In this document: one piece after another, positions 24,430-36,661 of the stretch | Numbering within the stretch: position 1 is the stretch's first letter | How the letters are laid out: each line of letters opens with the position of its first letter | Assembly: GCA_032622095.1 (NCBI GenBank) | Contig: CP136069.1 | Location: 171,238,394-171,302,393 of the forward strand | Reading direction: 5' to 3' | Length of the DNA: 64,000 bases | Source: Siphonodentalium dalli | Lineage: Eukaryota > Mollusca > Scaphopoda > Gadilida > Siphonodentaliidae | Translations under genes and position numbers: made by a program | The notes under the pieces: model-generated | The model's database searches: none | What the model was told of the DNA's origin: nothing | The model's input: only the letters and a program-made list of their open reading frames with translations

Positions 24430-25075
24430 TCGCTGTATATTTTGTACATTCAAAATTTCTTCGTTCTATCTATCTTTTGTTTATCATTTCGTTTTTTCAT
24501 GTCAAATTTGATTAGAGAATAAAGCATATATATAAGATGTGCGAGACCCTGTAATTGTCGCTACACACCTGACTATAGCGTGGAGATTCATCATAGACAA
24601 AAACCTACAAAATACTGGTTCACAAATGTACTGTTGTGTGACTACCGCGTGGACGTTAGTGTCAGAAGAATAAATGTGAAATTTCTTGAGAACACGTGAG
24701 ACAACCATTGACTAATGATATACGTAGTGATGAATCGCACAATTTTGTAACGGTTGAAAGGAGCGTCGAGGTCAAACCCGAGGGCAATGTACTACAACCG
24801 AGTAGTTCATTATATTGTCACAAACTCCCAAATACTCGTACAGCGATATATATAGACGGCGATGTTGGGTAAAGTGTAAATATGTATGAGTGCATGCACT
24901 ATCGTGTATATAACGCATTCTGGAATATATTACAGTCCGAATGAACTCAACGTCCATATTATTCCATTTCCATCACTAACCCCACGTCATATAAAAAGGT
25001 GGCTATTCGGAGGTGAGGGCCATTGGCTTTCACTTGGAAACAAACAAAATCAGATTGTGATAAAATCCATTGGTC
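24430..25075. other. Intergenic, no supported gene
   Basis: Nothing recognised beyond AT-rich sequence. Confidence 0.35.
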
Positions 25076-25079
25076 CATA

Positions 25080-25660
25080 ATTTGGTCCAAACAATACCTA
25101 ATTGACACCTCAAAGATCAACCACATACCAAATATCATAAAATTATGATGAATATTACTAAATGTATCAGCCGTAAACCCAAAAATAGTGAATTCTAAGT
25201 TGAAAAGGTTCATAACTCATAAATCACCGGGCAGTGACCCTTTTCTAATTATGCCTGAATGCGTCTTCTCATTAATATCAAGACATTCTGATGAATATTG
25301 CTCAAGTCATTATTCTAACAATCCATGCTGTCAACAAGTTCGAACTTGACCTACACCTTCTCAAATATACCATAGACAAAATGTACTAAAAATTATATAC
25401 AATATTGGCCAAAATACCACAAAAATTATGATTTTGTAAGTCGAAATTGGAACATAACTCCGTCAATAATCGCCGGACCGTGACCAGTTCGATCTTGAAC
25501 TGCATATGCATCATATAAACATATTATGTTGAATATTGCTCAAGTTATCATCCGGGCATATTACTAATTTGAACAGGGACACAACTACACAAATCATCGG
25601 ACCGTGAACACAGTCGAACTTGATAAACTACATTGTACATACCGAATGTCTTGGAATTCC
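25080..25660. repeat. Degenerate tandem repeat, ~250-bp units
   Basis: Blocks recur in order: GATGAATATT.CT.AA.T.AT, ..CATAACTC.T.AATCA.CGG.C.GTGACC (near 25209, 25450, 25580), and TTGAATATTGCTCAAGT (near 25290 and 25530). Strongly diverged. Confidence 0.55.
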
Positions 25661-25794
25661 GAATATTCCGATTATAATAGTCACCCGATTTTGTTCGCGG
25701 GGCTACACAATTTGAAGTCATATTGCAGATAGCGCATACTCTAAATTAAATAGTGTTGGGTAAAATGTTACCCAACACAATGGTGCGAACCGTT

Positions 25795-26420
25795 AATGTG
25801 TACACAAACCAGACCAGAGCCGTATCCCCCAATAACACACACACACTACTGTACATTCACTTTTTATTATATTTAAACAGCTTTTTGATAATGTATTCCC
25901 ATAAACAAATGCGATAATATTCCTACAGAAGCCTTCTGCAGGGAGTTGCATTTTATCGGAAGTAGAAGAAACAAGCTGAGTGTATTCTTATCTGGTTTTA
26001 CGAAATTTGCCGATAATTTGAGACTAGCCCATGCGGCACATTAAGTCATCCCAATTTTAGATTGGCTTCAGATGCAATTCGGCTGAACTTTTAAAAGCAC
26101 GCCAAATTATTCTGCCGACCGCGTCTGGTGATTCGTTCAGAATAAGGTCGAAGTTTGAAACTTCCTGTTCCAGGATGGATACACTCTTCGCATTACTGGG
26201 ACGTAAACCAGTTGACCCAAGTGGCAGTTCACCAATCACCAAACATGATTTAACACATGTAACACATAAATGCTATGTAAATATTCATGAGCAACGTGAA
26301 ATATGTCGTGGAGCAAAATACATCACCGACGAAAGGAACTATATCTTCAAAACTCACTCATCAGACATATTCAGTTTGAGTCTATATTCTGGCCATGTAG
26401 TTTAATAATCATAATGTCCC
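25795..26420. repeat. Dispersed repeat R3, copy 2
   Basis: Counterpart of 8540-9260, with GCCGTATCCCCCAATAACAC, GATAATTTGAGACTAGCCCA, CGGCTGAACTTTTAAAAGCA and the later ACCAATCACCAAAC block. The minus-strand frame 26057-26242 lies in it and is not conserved intact in copy 1. Confidence 0.65.
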
Positions 26421-26424
26421 AAAT

Positions 26425-27060
26425 ATACAAATAGGCCTATATTAAAGTTCGACCCTCAACTGTTCATCTTGGCCAACTAGAACTTTCACTGGGAGATATT
26501 ATTCAACAACATGCCATCTAAATTGTTCAGCATTTTGTACACCATGCATACATGTATGTTTCACGTTGTCGGCATCTTCTTAATTTAAAACAATGTAAAC
26601 AATTTATTGACATTGCTGTATTTGAGACAGGGGCTAGCTATGCCCCGATCCCTGTTGTATATCGTTGTATACGAATACATGGCTCATCCGAGCTTCCAAA
26701 TCCTCTCTTATATGTACTTTGGAAGGAGGTATAAGAGGTTTACAAATACACGAAATATTGATATACCGACCTCATGTGCTCTGAAAAATACTTCCCATGG
26801 TCACAGGCGTTTTCCCAGCTTTTTGCAATGTTTCCCATAGAACTGAAACAAATGCTCTTTATTTCTACCATATCAGGTATAGAATAAATATAAACGCTCG
26901 TTTCTGTTCTGTGCGATGCAACTTGTTGTTTTTGTTTGGGACTCAAATATCGTGTTCAAATTTGTATTTTGTATGACATCAATGCGTCTTTCTGTGATTT
27001 ATAATTCTATTTTGATGCAGGAACATTTAAAAAGCGAATATCAGCAGGTGTATTTTTGGA
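26425..27060. other. Intergenic, no supported gene
   Basis: Short overlapping frames on both strands near 26552-26946 without recognisable motif. Confidence 0.35.
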
Positions 27061-27066
27061 ACTTAA

Positions 27067-27457
27067 CCCTTTACCCAACAGAAGGGCCCTGTGCCAATGC
27101 ATTCTCTTATATATGCGAGTCGACCATAGGTCGCCTCGCTTATATAAGAGAATGCATTGGCTTAAGACATTACAAATTATAAAATTGTTAAAGAATGTAA
27201 GAAAAAATGGTAAAAAGTGTTAAAAAAAGTTTTTTTTAGGCCAATGCATTCTCTTATATATGCGAGGCGACCTATGGTCGACTCGCATATATAAGAGAAT
27301 GCATTGGCACAGGGCATAAGTGTAACTATCAGAATGTGGTCAAGGAGCCGGTTCCAATGATATCCATATTTGTATGGTTCTATTGAGACAGACCGAAGAT
27401 ATTTTAGGCTGTTGAAGCTTTATTTGGCCGGTTTTGGCCGGTTTGTTGGGTAAAGGG
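27067..27457 (-). mobile_element. TTAA double-hairpin MITE, copy c (complete)
   Basis: TTAA at 27063-27066 and 27458-27461. Opposite orientation to copy b: the GGCCGGTTTTGGCCGG block is next to the right end. Both hairpins are nearly perfect. Confidence 0.9.
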
Positions 27458-27579
27458 TTAAACCACCAAGTGGCTTTAAAGTAAAGTACCAAAAAAATAT
27501 TAGATGGACATCCACATTAATTGTGCATGTCTGTCTCGTCATCATTATATTAACGTCGCGTTAAAAGAGCTCAAGCGCC

Positions 27580-27976
27580 GCATCAAAATTCTATGACAAT
27601 TCCAAAAATGTATACCGTATCAAATTTCGTCGAAATCCCATCACAATTGGCGATTTGACCTTGAAGTTACCCGATTTCAAGGTCAAGGTCATGTCGCACG
27701 GGCAAATGAATATGCTTATGAGACTCGCCATAAGAAATTATCCCCACATACTAAGTTTCATCGAAATCCCGTGATATTCGGGCGTTTGACCTTGAAATTA
27801 CCCGAGTTCAAGGTCAAGGTCACGTCGCACGGACAAATTAATAGGCCTATGCCAGTTCTCGGCCGAAAATACCCCCACATACCAAGTTTCATCGAAATCG
27901 GTTCGGCCGTTTTCGAGTCCATGGCGAACACACATACAGACAGACACACAGACAGATCTTCCAAAATATATAATAG
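27580..27976 (+). repeat. ~120-bp tandem subrepeats leading into the R1 array
   Basis: Three diverged units, each with CAAGTTTCATCGAAATC, TTTGACCTTGAA, AAGGTCAAGGTCA.GTCGCAC and GGCCGAAAATACCCCCACAT-like blocks; the same units recur at 32340-32740. Confidence 0.8.
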
Positions 27977-28497
27977 ACTAGAAGGTGACCCGACTTCGTC
28001 CGGGCTTTGACCTTGAATTGACCATATGAAGGTCAAGGTCAGGTGGGGTCAAACACCAACGCCCCAAAAATGGTGGAAATCGGCCCAGCGGATACCGGGA
28101 AATCGGCCCAGCGGATACCGAGATACCCTATGCATCAAATTTCGTCCGTAAAAATCCACCAGTTTAACCCGATTTGATTTCCTTTCAAGTATATAAACGC
28201 GCCTCATATACACACGCTCATTAATTATCAAGTTTCAACGTAAAGATAAATTACCATCGGTGCCCGAGATATCGCCAAGACGTCTGAAACAGTCAAATGC
28301 ATCGGCCGGTTAAGCGTTAACGTGATCTAACGTTATGACCTCTAACGACGTCATAGAAGTTACGCATTGTTTTTATCCTGATGGAAGAGAGTACCACTTC
28401 TTCTTGATAATTGAGGCAGATAACTAAAACGGATACATACGCATTATATATCGTTGGAAAGAGGAAACACGAAAGATTCCCACAGTGTCATTATTAT

Positions 28498-30395
28498 GCA
28501 AAAGGAGAGTCCCGTACAGAAAAGTTATCCCACTTTTCAAGTTCGGTAACTCTAAACATAATAAATACTCCACCGGTGAATGTGGCGCTTTATTCTTCCC
28601 GCAGTTTGCTTGGCGGTAATTGTGAGATTGGTTTACGATTGTACATCACATTTTTGATCTTTCTAGATAATATTTTGTTATTTTGTTTACCGTTCTTCCC
28701 CCACTAAAACCCCCAGAAACAGTAGAATGGTACTCGATTGGAATCGGTAAATCTCCACTGTATAAGATCCCATATACAGGAGGGATAACTCCAAATTCAC
28801 GCAACACATATTTTCAGTATTTTAACCGTATATATAATTATGATCATCTTACCAATAAAAACTAGGTTTTAAATATTTATTTTAACTTTTATCAATGTGA
28901 AAAAAGAGGGATATCCTGAACACAACAGAAAATAACTTAATGTTACGTTATTCTCTGGGGGAAATCGGTCAGAATTTACTGACGAACACCACGACATACC
29001 AAAACTATTTTAGAGTTGGGTTCATAAAAAACTGTGTTCTCGCGCGTTGTTTGAGTATGATGTTGTAGCGTAACTGTCGTTTATGGAGTCAGAAATGTGC
29101 GTTGTTAGTATTTTCGTGACTTTAATTATTTGGATACAGGAGATACAGCACAGTAGCAATGTTATATTTTTATGCCTCCGAAACATGCCGAGCATTGCCC
29201 TTTGAACATGCTTGGGACTATACAACACACCAGGCGGCCATTATTTAGGGTTGCTTCGGTGGCCGTGTGGTATTGACGTAGGACTTTGAGTCGCAAGGCG
29301 CGTTCGCCGTCGGGTCGGTGTTCGCATCCCACCCAATCCAATTTTTTTTTTATTATTTGGATCACGCTAAATGTTTGGGTTTTATTCAATAAACAATTGA
29401 ATTGAAGTAATAAATTTTATTTAATTAAAAGTCAATTCTTTAATTAATTTCATACATTTTAATTTGAAACCAAAATTAAATACTATCCTGAAACTTATAG
29501 TTATACTAAACTCCGACCTGGTAAAAAAAAGCGCAATATATCGTCACTGCTTGAGTTAAATCAGGAGTCTAGTTTAACTATAAAGTATAAGTTGCAGGCT
29601 AGTATTTAATTTTGGTTTCAAATTCAAATGTATGAAATTAATTAAAGAATACTCTTTTAATGAAATAAAATGTATTAATTCAATTCAATTGTTTATTGGA
29701 TAAAAGCCAAACATTCAGCGTGATCCAAATAATTAAAGTCACGAAAATACTAACTGCACACATTTCGGACTCTGTATAAACAGTAGTTACGCTACAACAT
29801 CATACTCAAATAACACATGAGAACACAGTTTTTATGAACCCAACTCAAAAATATTTTGGTATGTCCTGGTGTTCGTCAGTAAATTCTGACTGATTTCCCC
29901 CAGAGAATAACGCAACGTTATTCTAACGAAAATTAACATTAAGTTCTTTTCTGTTGTGTTCAGGATCATATCCCTCTTGATAAAAGTTAAAATAAATATT
30001 TAAAACCTAGTTTTTATTGGTAAGATGATCATATATATACGGTTATTTAAAATACTTAGGAAAAATATGTGTTGCGTTGTGTGAATTTGGAGTTATCCCT
30101 CCTGTATCTGGGATCTTATGCAGTGGAGATTTACCGATTCCAATCGAGTACGGTACTATTCAACTGTTTCTGGGGGGTTTAGTGAGGGAAGAACAGTAAA
30201 CAAAATAACAAAATATGATCTAGAAAGATCAAAAATGTGATGTACAATCGTAAACCAATCTCACAATTACCGCCAAGCAAACTGCGGGAAGAATAAAGCG
30301 CCACATTCACCGGTGGAGTATTTATTATGTTCAGAGTTACCGAACTTGAAAAGTGGGATAACTTTTCTGTACGGGATTCTCCTTATTGCCATTAG
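28498..30395. mobile_element. Palindromic (foldback) element nested in an R1 unit
   Basis: The left arm from 28498 (AAGGAGAGTCCCGTACAGAA) and the right arm ending at 30395 (TTCTGTACGGGATTCTCCTT) pair along ~0.8 kb, with a ~45-bp loop near 29515-29560. The uninterrupted sequence at 31170-31190 (GTCATTATTATGACTGGCAT) shows the empty site, so insertion duplicated TA or TAT. No protein-coding frame is convincing. Confidence 0.85.
29136..29351 (+). mobile_element. SINE-like tRNA-derived insertion (216 bp)
   Basis: Flanked by an 11-bp direct repeat, ATTATTTGGAT (29125-29135, 29352-29362). The opposite palindrome arm (near 29720-29735) shows the site without the insert. Near 29250-29335 the plus strand has A-box-like TGGCCGTGTGGT and B-box-like GTTCGCATCC with a class-II-like variable region, then a T run at the 3' end. 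The cloverleaf looks too degenerate for a working tRNA. Placement of the tRNA-like part next to the 3' tail is unusual for a SINE. Confidence 0.7.
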
Positions 30396-32744
30396 TATGA
30401 CTGGCATTTTATTATTCGCGCTGTTTCGAATCGATTTGTAAGCACCGAACTCAAATGAAAGTCCCGTAACACAGCGTCAAAACAGATTTGACCTCGGCAC
30501 GTGAAAAGTTGACCTCGGATCTGAAAATTAATAGGCCTATGCCACTTCCTGGCCGAAAATACCCCAACATACCAAGTTTCGTCGAAATCGGCTAGGCCGG
30601 TTTCGAGTCCATCGCGATCACACACACACACACACACAGACACACACACACACACACACACAGATCTTCCAAAATATATAATAGACTAGAAGGTGACCCG
30701 ACTTCGTCCGGGCTTTGACCTTGAATTGACCATGTTGAATGTAAGGTCAGGTGGGGTCAAACACCAACACCCCAAAAATGGTGGAAATCGGCCCATCGGA
30801 TACTGGGAAATCGGCCCAGCGGATACCGAGATACCCTATGCATCAAATTTCGTCCGTAAAAATCCGCCAGTTTAACCCGGTTTGATTTCCACTCAAGTAT
30901 ATAAACGCGCCTCATATACACACGCTAAAGATAAATTACCATCGGTGCCCGATATATCGCCAAGACGTCTGAAACAGTCAAATGCATCGGCCGGTTAAGC
31001 GTTAACGTGATCTGACGTTATGACCTCTAACGACGTCATAGAAGTTACGAATTGTTTTTATCCTGATGGAAGATAGTACCACTTCTTCTTGATAATTGAG
31101 GCAGATAACTAAAACGGATACACACGCATTATATATCGTTGGAAAGAGGAAACACGAAAGATTGTCACAGTGTCATTATTATGACTGGCATTTTATTATT
31201 CGCGCTGTTTCGAATCGATTTGTAAGCACCGAACTCAAATGAAAGTCCCGTAACACAGCGTAAAAACAGATTTGACCTCGGCACGTGAAAAGTTGACCTC
31301 GAATCTGAAAATTAATATGCCTATGCCAGTCCCCGGCCGAAAATACCACCACATACCAAGTTTAAGGCCGTTTTCGAGTCCATCGCGATCACACACACAC
31401 AGACACACACACAGATCTTCCAAAATATATAATACTAGAAGGTGACCCGACTTCGTCCGGGCTATTCAAAAACCAAATTTCAAGTCGATAGCTCCACCCG
31501 TTTCAAATATCTCGTTTGCGCATGCGCGAAGCTGGCGTCGTACGGGCTCGGCGATAAAATTCGTATCCGGGGCAAGATACATTCACATACCAAATTTCAA
31601 GTCCACCCGTTTCCGAGATATATAGCCCAATGTCATTTGCGGATACCTCGGCCGGTGATGAGTTAACGCGACATCGGCCGATTAAGAGTTAACGCGATCA
31701 CGTCACGATCTGTTGATGGCGTAATATATTTACGCAATGTTTTTCGATGAGCGAAGCATGGTCCTGCGTTCTTCCCGATAATTAAGGTAGAAACTTTAAA
31801 CGTACACAGGCGTGTGATATATCATTGGAAAGATGAAGCGCCACAGATTCTAGCCGTTCAAATTATATGACTGGCAATTTATTATTCGCGCTATATTGAA
31901 TTGATTTGTGAGCACCGAACTGAAATATATTAGCGCAAAACGGCGTAAAAACAGATTTGACCTCGGCACGTGAAAAGTTGAGCTCGGATCTGAAAATTAA
32001 TAGGCCTATGCCACTTCCCGACAGAAAATACCCCCACATACCAAGTTTCATCGAAATCGGCTCGGTCGTTTTCGAGTCCATCGCGATCACACACACACAC
32101 ACACAGGCACACAGATCTTCCAAAATATATAATAGACTAGAAGGTGACCCGACTTCGTCCGGGCTTTGACCTTGAATTGTCCATTTTAAAGGTCAAGGTC
32201 AAATGGGGTCACGATTTGATCAGTCCAAAATACTGCACGGACAAAAGTACCCGACAAACGTGCCCGTCGAAATCCATCCGGTTTTACCCGATTTGACCTT
32301 GAATTGATCATTTAGAAGGTCAAGGTGAGGTCGGGGTCACGATTTGACCCGTCCAAAACACTCAATGGACAAAAGTAACCCCATGTATCAAATTTCGTCG
32401 AAATCCAATCAAAATTGGCGATTTGACCTTGAATTGACCCGAGTTCAAGGTCAAGGTCACGTCGCACGGGCAAATTAATGAGCCTGTGCCACTCCCCGGC
32501 CGAAAATACCCCCACACACCAAGCTTCATCGAAATCCCGTGATATTCGGGCGTTTGACCTTGAAATTACCCGATTTCAAGGTCAAGGTCACGTCGCACGG
32601 GCAAATTAATAGGCATATGCCAGTTCCCGGCCGAAAATACCCTCACATACCAAGTTTCATCGAAATCGGTTCGGCCGTTTTCGAGTCCATCGCGAACACA
32701 CAGACAGACACACAGACAGACAGATCTTCCAAAATATATAATAG

Positions 32745-32770
32745 ATATATATATATATATATATATATAT
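32745..32770. repeat. (TA)n microsatellite
   Basis: A TA run right after an R1 unit; the same run is at 37602-37627 in the duplicate. Confidence 0.95.
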
Positions 32771-33179
32771 GAGGAAAAATTCCTAGAATTTCTGTCACAC
32801 AAAGACAAAGATATAAACGCACAAGTCTAATACATGTATGTGAATATATCAAGGCTTGCATGAAACACTATACAGTTGTCGCCCGTGCTTGAGTGAGACA
32901 CGGATATTTTTCGCCCGCCCGAGACCTGGAATGTCATCAGAGGGCTGCCAGCCCCTAAGGGTGACAACTGTTTTGTTATCTGACAAAGGAGTAGACACGC
33001 ACCTCCGTGATGCAATAAAAGGTCGCTGACCAAAATGTCCCCCGACGAAGGCGGCAATTTTTGAGGATTTATGGGTTTCATATCGCTATAATACAAACTG
33101 TAGGAGGAATTGATTACACAAATATAATACAAAGTGCATATTTACTTACATAATAATTTATTATGCTGCATATCTTCGG

Positions 33180-33600
33180 TGTGTAGAGAAAGGGTCAATA
33201 ACTCTAAAATATATGTGGAAAAATGGCAATAACTCCGCCAAAATGACCCCGACTGAACTAAAAAACGCAGGTACGTAGGTTCCTATGCTGATTGACGTAT
33301 GTGCCGAGTTTAAAAGAAATTGACCTGACATTGACGGAATCAGGCTCGGACAAAACTTGCGTCCCATGGTGTACGTTTCTATGTCGAAAAAGGGCAATAA
33401 CTTCGCCAACATGAGTCCGACCGAACTCAAAATCGCAGGTGCGCAGGTTCCCGTGGTGGTTGACATCTGCGCCACGTTTTTAACAAATTTGACCACAAAA
33501 TGACAGAATACATGCTCGGACAAAGTAGTTCCGGGCGTCCAAGTACGGACGCACACACGTCCCGACGGACGGACGGACGTGGGTCATTACTATAGTCCTG
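33180..33600. repeat. ~170-bp tandem repeat units with a GGACGGACGG end
   Basis: Two units, starting near 33220 and 33388, share GGCAATAACT.CGCCAA.ATGA, GCAGGT.CG.AGGTTCC, and GCTCGGACAAA. The block ends near 33590 with CGGACGGACGGACGTGGGTC. In copy 2 of the duplication it is cut at 38362. The minus-strand frame 33161-33556 runs through it and is not a gene. Confidence 0.7.
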
Positions 33601-33604
33601 CGAC

Positions 33605-35035
33605 TATAAGTGCACGTGTATGTTGTTTTATCCTGTTCGAAGAGTTCATTTTATGTTGGAATCCTAATAATATAAAACGTTCAAATTTTGGATCCTCAAT
33701 TAAGACAACCATCATTTACGCAACTATTTGCCGATTGGTTTACTAGTCGCATGGTAGGAATTGGTTCACGGAAAGAGGACTGAAGCAATTTTGAAGTAGA
33801 GTAGCCATGCGACGAATTGATCGGTTCCGTTTTAAATGAACGTATATCTAATTTCAAGAACGCTCGATTATGAAACTAACAAGTTTTAGTGGTGCTAAAG
33901 ACATTGACACACTGTTAATCAACATACTGATATTCTTGTGAAGTCTGAGGAATGTATAGCGGAAAGGAAATTGCCAATTGTTATACAATTAAGAGTGGCT
34001 ATTTGAACTTTAGAGCTTAGTACATAAACGTATTTGTAACGTATGTACATTGTCTGTGCAATTGTCCGCAGTAAATACCAACTGCATACTAATGTTTATC
34101 TATTTGTTCCACGGTACTCATTATTGATTTAAAATGTCCAATATGATCATTACATCTTATAACGGATTTATCTCCGCGATAACACCATTTATACACAGCG
34201 TGTTTTATTTGCAAATTAAAAAACGAACAATTATGCAAATTAGCAAACACAACAGTTCGCGGTTGTTACGAAACAGTTGGTTTATAAAATGAGTGTTTTA
34301 CGGAATCTCCCCACTACTTTGTAGTTCTATGTTTACTGGTCATAGCTGAGCGTGCAACCCTCGAAGGTAGCAAGTTATTTGCGGCCGGTCGTGCGACGCG
34401 CCCTGAGCCAATCAGAAGAGGAACGAATGTGGTGAAGGATAACAATATATTTTATAGAATAAACATGTAATTGTATGTCCTATCCACTTTCCAAGTTATA
34501 TAGCCATCTTGAACGTAAAGATATATTCAAACTCCCACAGTATACCTATAATGCCCCTCCCCAAATCACTAATATGCTATGTGTGTAAAATCTATGCAAC
34601 AACATACTGTACCCTCCATGTTCATTACACCATGGTTTTTTGTGTTCAATAAATTATATTCTATAAACTTTTAGAGATGAATTACAATTTGTGTTGTGTA
34701 TATTAGGCCATTAAAGATGCCCAATGCACATCGCTTTTCGAGACAACATTCTGGAGGGTAAGATTGCTATTTGAACAGTGTGAGTATTTTGTTTCCCGCC
34801 AGTGTACATGGTGTCATGTTCCCTGCCTGGAATTTAAATTCTACCGAGTCCCTCCAGCGGCGAGATTGAGTGTAATTTACACGCTATGGATGACACTAAA
34901 CACCCTGGCAGGAAACAGAATAACGGCTATTTCCGACAATGGCTGACAAATTGACAATGCTTGGTCGTTGACTCAGTTGGTCATAAAATGTTTATCAGAC
35001 TATTAATTAACTGTGATAGTTTATAAATGTATCGT
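33605..35035. other. Block unique to duplication copy 1, no supported gene
   Basis: Single-copy AT-rich sequence absent from copy 2. The frame 34764-34946 lacks a motif. I see no inverted-repeat ends at the deletion borders, so excision of a transposon is unlikely. Confidence 0.5.
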
Positions 35036-35582
35036 TACAAAACAGAAACAAAAAGGACAATGGATAGTATAAGACTCTTAGTGTCAACACACAGAAGATG
35101 AAGGTAACGTGCATGGGGAAATTTGTCTCAATTTGCATTTGGCAGCATCTGAAACATCGGTATCTCACGTCATGACAGCTGAGAACTGTATACATGTTGT
35201 TGAAATCACTTACATATCGTGCAACAACACTTCGGGATTATGCAGAACTTCCCGTGAGCTTGGAAAAGAATAGCATCTGGTCCAGCAATGTCCGCTACTT
35301 GTATCTGAAAGTCAAGTGTCATAACTGACTTTTTGCCTCGATGTCACTGGCAAACAAGGGTGGAGTAACCCTGATATATACAGCGGAGATTGTTACTTTA
35401 TCGTGGATTCCAAACTAACATGCTGTCAGTGTTATACGTGGGGAGACCGCACATACGACAATTTACTTCCGGATAAGTATAATAACTGATAAACTAATAC
35501 ACAATGTTACATGTATCCTCATTTTGCATGTAGTGGATAAACAATCCGAGCCTATCTGGAATAGAAGTACACCCGTCTTTAA

Positions 35583-36427
35583 GTGGTCCTGCTATGAGGT
35601 TGTCTGTCCTGCTGAATTGCTATGACACTGGAAGGACAAGCTGATGCTGTTACGAAAAAGTACAGTTTTATTTATAAAGTCATTTTCGCGGTGTTTGGCC
35701 AACCCGAGCGATTTGAGAAAACGCCGGTGTTGGTATGAAACATTGAAGAACAGATATTTATATTGTGTTCGTGTGCTTGCAAAACGACATAAATAGCCAT
35801 CTTGATTATGGTTGGTCTGCAGCAAGCAATACGGACGTTGTTAAATCATTTTACAATATGTATGTTTTTGAATGTTTTATATACATATAGTTATGGCTTT
35901 GCCTGGATACTTTCAGATTATCGGAACACCGCGAACATGACAACTAGAACAAATAACCGTACGTTTTCTTAACCCTTTACACAACAGGAGGGCCCTGTGC
36001 CAATGCATTCTCTTATATATGCGAGTCGACCATAGGTCGCATCGCATATATAAGAGAATGCATTGGCTTAACACATTAAAAATTATAAAATTGTTAAAGA
36101 ATGTAAGACAAAATGGTAAAACGTGTTAAAAAAAAGTTTTTTTTAGGCCAATGCATTCTCTTATATGGTCGACTCGCATATATAAGAAAATGCATTGGCA
36201 CAGGGTATAACTGTAACCATCACAATGTGGTCAATGAGCCGGTTCCAATGATGTCCATATTTGTATGGTTCTATTGAGACAGACCGAAGATATTTTAGGC
36301 TGTTGAAGCTTTATTTGGCCGGTTTTGGCCGGTTTGTTGGGTAAAGGGTTAACTACACAGTGTTCCCTAACAGCAGCATATCAATTCAGTGTGACCCACC
36401 GACACCATAGCAAACTAGCAGGACCAG
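35583..36427 (+). mobile_element. TTAA element family GTGGTCCT, host of a nested MITE
   Basis: TTAA at 35579-35582 and 36428-36431. Ends are GTGGTCCTGCTA and TAGCAGGACCAG (one terminal mismatch). The double-hairpin MITE 35973-36348 sits inside. The duplicate is at 38906-39750. No transposase domain seen; frames such as 35592-35825 minus are not convincing. Confidence 0.75.
35973..36348 (-). mobile_element. TTAA double-hairpin MITE, copy d
   Basis: TTAA at 35969-35972 and 36349-36352. The second hairpin has lost ~17 bp from its apex (CTCTTATATGGTCGACTCGC), so it is no longer symmetric. The left end reads CCCTTTACACAACA. Confidence 0.9.
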
Positions 36428-36661
36428 TTAATAAGGGATGAAGTAGTTTCGCCATCGCCGGTCTTGTTATGACTACCCCAAAACGCTTCGAACTTCCCCG
36501 ACTGAGTTATTCAGTGGACATGAACACTTGGAGATTAATATAATCACCAGGGTTGTGTCTTATCCATACCAATTGTGCTTCAACGCCGTAGTCTAACTAG
36601 CGAGTTTACCACAGAGAATACACACTCGAACTGGAAACATGCAAGTAACACGGTTTCTTAA

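Larger units (their letters stand above)
27977..32750 (+). repeat. Array of four head-to-tail R1 units, one interrupted
   Basis: ACTAGAAGGTGACCCGACTT starts units at 27977, 30685, 31434 and 32136. Each ends in a (CA)n/(CAGA)n tract and AGATCTTCCAAAATATATAA. The first unit is split by a palindromic element at 28498-30395; without it the unit is about 0.8 kb. Unit interiors differ: 31434 matches the 4798/5529 type, the others carry TTTGACCTTGAATTGACCAT. Nucleotide period and microsatellite-containing junctions suggest amplification as a composite element. Confidence 0.85.

Noticed and set aside
24204-24515. Asp-rich frame resembling an acidic matrix protein
   Set aside because: A GAT trinucleotide tract gives Asp runs in this frame and Met runs in the next; no supporting gene structure.
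29249-29336. Functional tRNA gene
   Set aside because: A- and B-box matches are imperfect and the segment sits in a target-site-flanked insertion; better read as a SINE-like remnant.
33161-33556. 131-codon minus frame
   Set aside because: Runs through a ~170-bp tandem repeat and is altered in the duplicate at 38018-38518 by a deletion.
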